A stretch of DNA of 64,000 bases from Cladorhizidae sp. MBARI D1340-BT2 (taxonomy: Eukaryota > Porifera > Demospongiae > Poecilosclerida > Cladorhizidae), in assembly GCA_028752905.1 (NCBI GenBank), contig JAQNBH010000015.1, positions 14,398,036-14,462,035 on the forward strand. Reading direction: 5' to 3'. Positions 58,301 through 64,000 of the stretch are shown here, piece after piece; the stretch's first letter is position 1, and each line of letters starts with the position of its first letter. The notes below the pieces were generated by a model. That model was not told the origin of the DNA. It searched no databases and saw nothing but the letters and a program-made list of their open reading frames with translations. The position numbers and the translations under genes are program-made.

Positions 58301-61300
58301 TTTCTTCAGCTTCTCTTTGATGGAAAGCAAAACTCGTTACATTTCATTTTCTTAAGCCCTTTTGGTTAGTGTTTCAACCAAACACGCAGGACCACATACT
58401 CACATTTAGTGGTCATGCACATTGGTTGAAAATTAATTGACCACGTACGTAGGTTTTAGCATCTAATGAAAACAAGCATTGTATAGAGCAGGGCTTCCTC
58501 TAGCCACTGATACTAATTTCAACTGCCCGGCACTTTCCAAGTAGGAGCCAGAACTGCAGAGAATTTGGCATGTTGGTTTTGAGGTACCCAACTTTGACTG
58601 CCTGTAACTTGGCATGGTTATCAGTCCTGTGCAACAGAGTTTTATATAATGTCAAAAGAGAGCACACAGAGAGAGCTATCTTTTGAGCTACATACCAGTG
58701 AAGTGTGCAGAATCTATGGAGCTCTAAAGCCTGAACCACAAGTTTTTATTAAAAAATGGTATCATCCCCCCCTTAATTAATTAAGGTATTTGATATGGCA
58801 TGGGGAAAAATTGATTGACAGGGTGGTGAAAATGCCCACAAAAATATCAAAGGGTCTAAAATGAGTTATTTTCTATGTAACACAGTAATTTGGCTCCTCA
58901 TGAAGCAGGGCTTAGCACCCAGTAGCTGTGCTACAAAGATGCATAGTAATAATAATTCTTCACTTCTCCTCTGGCTGTGTGTAGTTCTCCTTATCACCAC
59001 CTAAGTTGCTGCTCTAGTATTTCGTAGCTATTGCTATTAGTTGTCGAGGGTCTCGAAATGAAGGGATTCTATTCTCTTGCTGCAAGCAACTTCTCATGAG
59101 AGCCACTTTAGTTGACTATCTTTATTATTCCATGGCTAGTTTTCAAGGATAACGGAACTACATAATTTTCGTTTTAGTCGCATTGGTGACTCTAGGAAAA
59201 ACCTTCATTTAATTTAAATAGGCTTCCGTAGATTTGGAGGGTTTTTGTTGTTGTTGTTGCATTGGTGATTTGTAGGTAGTTGTTGATAATGCCGCTGTGT
59301 TGCATTATGTGTATCACAGGGAACGTAAAAAAACACATCCGTAGTTATTACCCACAAAATGGCTGTTGACAATTGCAAATAGCATGGAAAGAGCAACTTT
59401 CTTCACCAATATTTTTTGGGCTTAACACCTTCCTTGGATGGTTCTTAAAGACGACACAAAGTTTATTCAGGATAACTTTGTGGGTTTCTGAGAAATAAGC
59501 AGTCACACGGAAAAAATTAATAAATAATGGACGCTACTACTTTATATATACAAGAGAAGCCTGGTAACAGCCATTAGTGGACCTCAACTAACAGAAAAAG
59601 CTGTAAACTACATAGAAAATACAGGGAGAAGCAGACTTCAAGGCTATCAAAGGTTGGCTATGAAGATTTTTGTAGACATCATGGGATTCAAGAACTATCC
59701 CTTCAAGGAGAAAACCTTTCTACTAACACTTCTGTCACTGATAGTCAAAACTTACCTGGGAAGGCTCTTCTTCTTCTGGGCAATGCATTCTCTCATCCTT
59801 CCAGTGGTGCTCTAGAGAGCAGTGATAAGAATATCATTGCTCTGGTGTATCTATCAATGTTTGTATTCACTGTATGTTCACCTGTAATAAATATGAATGT
59901 GTCACCCGCATTTGGACAAATGTAAACTGGGAATGGTCGTCATATGGTCATTCCGGTGAGATCACCCAATGGATTCTTCAAATTGGTATCATATTTGGTC
60001 TATAGGGTAACGGAGGCTGGAAAAGGCGAAATTTTGCACCCATCAGATCGACGGTTTTCGCGCTATGGCCCACCACTTTTTGGCCATGGTCACTAATGAT
60101 ATATCCCTAACCGGCTGGCCAAATTGGTGTCTGTAGAAAGGTAATTTTATGTGGAATCCAAATCTGATTATATTTTAAGTAGGAGCAATTTGAAGTATAA
60201 TAACCTTTTGACCTTTACTTTGATCTTGTGGATCACGTGACCTGAGGTGAACTTGGGTGAAAATTATACCCCAACATGTTCTCAACAAAATATAAAAAAT
60301 TGGAGGTATCTTTGTTTGCTTTCCAGCTCTTCTCAAAGTATGCACACTTGTGATATTCCTATGCAATGCACTATGTATATATATATATATGATGAAGCTG
60401 CAACCATGTAGCCATTGTTGAGAATGAATGTAATTACTTTTAAAGTGGTATTAACAATCACAATTCAAGGTCAAAGTAAAGGTCAAAGGTTATTATACTT
60501 CAAATTGCTCCTACTTAACCCTTCCACCGTTGACTTTATTTTGAAAAATTACCAAAAATTGACCTGCATAAACATATGCAATGCTATTTCAGCAAAGGTT
60601 GACTAAAGTCCTTAGCAACCATAGTTCACATGAAAGCCCTTATAATGACCAACATTGTGGTAACCTACAGTTGCCATAGAAACAAACCACAATGCCATGA
60701 ATCTAATTAGAAGTTTTGAGTTCTGGTTTCACAGATAATTAACAATTGTAGTAATATGATCTATGTACGTGCACACACGTATATGGCCATATTTCATTTC
60801 CCCCTCTAGTATGATATATAATCAAGGTGTTTTGAGCCACTCAGATGTTTTGAGCCACTCAGATGTTTTGAGCCACTCAGATGTTTTGAGCCACTCAGAT
60901 GTTTTGAGCCACTCAGACAGTGATGGAGGCTTGATAAGATACTGGCCAGCATACAAGAAGACGTCATTGTGCCACACTACCATACACTATACACTACACA
61001 CACTACACACACTACCACAATGTAATGTATAGACACCATCTAGGAATATATATTTTCACATTTCATTTACTCTTATAACACTTGGTACACAATGTATGTA
61101 GCATCAAACATGACTGGTACAAGAAGCCATTGAGGTATCCAAATGAATACTGGAAGTTACTTGACTACGTGAACTCAGATGTGCAAGTTGACTCTCCTAG
61201 TTCTACTACTGCCCCTAGTTCTGCGACTACGCTGACCAACAGGCCTTGAAGGAGTATGAACCGAAGGAGTATGAACTCCACAAGAAGTGGCTATGAGGAA

Positions 61301-61391
61301 GGGTGACAGTGAAGGGGTTGGTTGCACCACACCTAAAAAGAATAATGTCAACATAAACAAAAAGCCTCCTCGACCCAATGAATTTATATAT

Positions 61392-62427
61392 CAGGGGTGT
61401 ATTTAGGGGGGGGCGGGGGGGGGGGGGATTCGCCCCCCCTTGTATCATTCTCGCCCCCCCCCCTTGAAATTAGAGATATTTTTTTAAATAATGTCAAGAA
61501 AGGTGTAATACAAGAAAGGTGTAATAAGCTTATGATATCAGGTTCAAATGATAGGAATGTCAAACTGAGGTTCTTCTTGGTTTTCTCTGCCATACGTCCA
61601 CAATCTCTTCAAGGTCGCTCTCAGAGAGTACTTCTGGTGCCTCTATAGCAATCCTCATAAGGTGAGAAAGGCTGCAGTCACTTAGAGAATTACGCAAACG
61701 AGTCTTGATCATCTTCATCTGTGAGAAGCTTCTCTCCACAGAAGCAGTAGAAACTGGAATCGATAAGCAGATGGAGGCAATCTTGTGCAAATTGGGAAAC
61801 ATGGCCTTGAGCATGTCGTTTGAAACAAGTTCTTTCAGCTGTGATGCAGTAGTATCCCGTGGTTGCTTGACTAACAGCTGGCGGAATGTTTTCCACTCTG
61901 TAAGTATTTCAGTGGAAATCATGGCTGTCTTCACTGTTTCTTCTCCATCCAATGTTTCTGCATCTCTATCTTCTCCGTAGTGAGCAATCAGTTTCTCAAC
62001 AGACGTGTCTCCATAAGTGGGAAAAGATACTGAATCTGGTTTTGGAACTTTCCGTGGATCGAATATAGACAATGCTGATACAACAGAATGCAACATAATT
62101 CGATTTCACAAAAGCCCACCTCCATTATACGAGTGACAAGTGACTATATCTAATCTATATATGCTGATTGCCGTAGCATGCAACTTCAGCAAATATTTAA
62201 GATGGAATGTTGTACTAAAGATTTTAGAAAAAGTGCATGCCATCATAAGTAGCAGCTATATATACAGTTAGTACTGCAAAAATACCTGTGGGTAAAACAC
62301 TTTCGTACTCCACGCGGAAGCCCAGGGTGCACGTCCCCTTTCCGCACCATCCAGGCTCTCCGCCCCCCCTTATTTTTCCATATCTCAAGTTCGCCCCCGC
62401 TTGGCAAAATTTCTGTATACAACCCTG
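61392..62427 (-). mobile_element. Internally deleted hAT element nested in the TTAA element
   Basis: The ends CAGGGGTGTATTTAGG and CTGTATACAACCCTG (complement CAGGGTTGTATACAG) are hAT-like, both followed inwards by G- or C-rich runs. TATAT flanks both sides; a full 8-bp duplication is not evident. The only coding content is the C-terminal part of a transposase. Confidence 0.65.
61563..62096 (-). CDS. hAT transposase C-terminal (dimerisation) ORF
   Basis: A 178-codon open frame starting at an internal ATG. It contains FPNLHKIASICLSIPVSTAS, VERSFSQMKMIKTRLRNSLS and LMRIAIEAPE, the hAT family C-terminal dimerisation region (Dimer_Tnp_hAT). The pattern is that of the ZNF862/KIAA1586-like subgroup. 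The DUF4371 and catalytic parts are missing, so it is a fragment, although its frame is intact. Confidence 0.82.
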
Positions 62428-62987
62428 TATATGGATTGTCCCACGAAAGAACAGCTAAACCATTCTATCCAGAACATGCTTTACTTGCTAGCTACTTAGC
62501 TAGCAAGTAAACAAAACTCACTGGCATAGTCTTCTTCGTCACTGCTAGACTCTCCTGCGCCCAAACAGACTATCGAGCGGCACCGCTCTCGCCAGAAATT
62601 TGTCCAAAAGTATCTCCCACCCATCGATAGCACAATTTCAGGATCAATGCTACTCTTCCCAAGTTAGAAATAGATTACTTCACCTTCCTTGCTGCTACTT
62701 TCGTCCTCTGATAGGACCTAGTCGTCGTCTTGAATCCTAGAAAGAAATTGGTCTCTGACCGTCATTTCCAACTTGATAAAAAAGTGAACAGTCAGAGATT
62801 TCAATTTTACTTTACCTTAGTTACCGAACCCGTACGGCTCTTATATTCGGCACGTACGTAGAGCAAGAATTGAGCTATTTTTTTATATTCCTATCTTAAT
62901 TTACAACCGAACGATTGATTTTTTAATGATTTCCCCCCGATAATTATGTGGTTTGGACGTATATATACGCTTATGACGGTGAGTGGG

Positions 62988-64000
62988 TTAAAATATGTCA
63001 GATTTGGACCCCACATGAAATTAGTACAGACACCAATATCAATAAATTTGGCCGACCGGTTAGGGAGATATGGTCATTTGGTGGCCATGCCCACTTTTGC
63101 TAAAATCGCCGGTGGGCCATAACGTGAAAACTGTTGATCAGATGAGCTAAAACTTGAAATTTCACCCTTTCCACCATCAGCTACACCATATACTAAATAT
63201 GAACCATTTTGAAGGTGGGTGGGTTTAAAATGGGATGATTTGACGTGAAATGAGCAGATTATATGCTAGCTAGAGCTGGCCACACAGGCAAGTGAGAATG
63301 GGCTACATGGTTAATAGCTGACAGGAACAGATGGTGAAGTTCCATTCTGACTTAGCCACTCTACTCATCAACTATGGACAGGTTTGTTATTCTGGAAATG
63401 ATCGTCACTGTTACTGGCCGGGCTAACTAGAAATGATTGAGCTGGTTCTCGTTCCAACCTCAGTTGAATCTGTAAGGATATACTATTCTTAGTTACTTCT
63501 CCACATCACAATCCAAGCAAATACTATATGATGTGCTATGCTTGTGGCAAGACAATGGCTAGAGCAATGTGATCTAACAATACTAGGATCTCAAAGACAA
63601 TTTAATCATCTCCATTGCACCTTCGCTCGCCACTCAATGCCTAGCATTCATTACTAGTAATAAACATGGTAAATAAGAACAACTATGATTAGGCCATAGT
63701 TTAGTATTATACCGAGTATATAATTTCTTGTACAGCTTGACTTTGTACAGCTTGACTATAAAATTTAAAAAATTTAAAAAAAGATCGGAATATTATATTG
63801 GTTTAAAATAAAAAAACATTTAAAGAAAGGACCCTTTACCTTTTAATATAAGAAGACCAATATTAAAATACTGCTTTTAGTTTGGAGTACATTTTAGTTT
63901 GGAGTACATTACACATGTCCTGTAAATGTCTGTGGTCTACATTGGTCAATTCTTGTTTCGTTTCTTCTTTTGACTATTATACTTTTGACTATTATAATAT
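62988..64000. other. Right arm of the foldback MITE and following intergenic DNA
   Basis: It continues the unit 1 sequence from 32,797 (AATATGTCAGATTTGG) to about 33,750. It includes a local duplication of TTTAGTTTGGAGTACAT at 63,877-63,908 and of ACTTTTGACTATTAT at the very end; neither is seen in unit 1. No gene. Confidence 0.65.

Larger units (their letters stand above)
60519..62987. mobile_element. 2.47 kb piggyBac-like element in TTAA, only in unit 2
   Basis: It interrupts the right arm of the large foldback MITE and is flanked by TTAA at 60,515-60,518 and 62,988-62,991. Removing it with one TTAA restores the unit 1 sequence. The ends are CCCTTCCACCGT and ACGGTGAGTGGG, a short imperfect inverted repeat starting CCC, as in piggyBac-type elements. 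Five copies of TTTTGAGCCACTCAGATG lie at about 60,829-60,918. A hAT derivative sits inside it. An acidic - strand stretch near 62,500-62,770 (FLSRIQDDD, VLSEDESSSKEGE, ESSSDEEDY) resembles the acidic N-termini of piggyBac transposases but contains stops. Confidence 0.72.

Overview
The window is eukaryotic and, from its gene content, from an invertebrate metazoan. Its genes are split by introns with GT-AG (and two GC-AG) borders. The protein-coding signal comes from an axonemal gene, CFAP69, and from the last exon of RAD51. Most of the rest is intron or intergenic DNA full of minisatellites, MITEs and DNA-transposon debris. I cannot name the species. Nothing prokaryotic or viral was recognised.

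The overall layout is one unit present twice, head to tail. Bases 1 to about 33,750 align in the same order with about 35,170 to 64,000; bases 33,750-35,170 belong to the end of unit 1, whose partner lies beyond the window. Each unit holds, from left to right: (i) the 3' two thirds of a CFAP69-like gene on the + strand (about 20 exons, 482-14,997 in unit 1 and 35,652-49,944 in unit 2); (ii) about 20 kb (unit 1) or 14 kb (unit 2) of transposon-rich DNA; (iii) within that, a solitary RAD51 C-terminal exon on the - strand (27,420-27,543 and 55,206-55,329). The units differ by point changes, minisatellite length and several clean insertions or deletions. A 3.94 kb terminal-inverted-repeat DNA transposon and a further ~3.4 kb are present only in unit 1. 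A 2.47 kb TTAA-flanked element containing a hAT derivative, a ~305 bp MITE and a ~190 bp block are present only in unit 2.

CFAP69 reads open across every junction I checked in unit 1. Unit 2 has a 2-nt insertion at about 37,181 that breaks the frame. No CFAP69 5' exons were recognised in front of unit 2, and no RAD51 upstream exons behind the unit 1 RAD51 exon. The simplest readings are a recent tandem duplication with breakpoints inside both genes, or two diverged haplotypes joined end to end by the assembler. The window cannot separate these.

The CFAP69 introns hold at least seven different minisatellite families (24/48, ~70, 28, 34, 51, 25 and ~6 bp units). These produce long but meaningless low-complexity ORFs. 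The intergenic part is a nest of foldback MITEs, a non-LTR retrotransposon fragment, hAT, piggyBac-like and Tigger-like relics, and one apparently intact transposon. That transposon encodes a three-exon protein of about 893 residues with a cysteine-rich tail, from a family I cannot assign.
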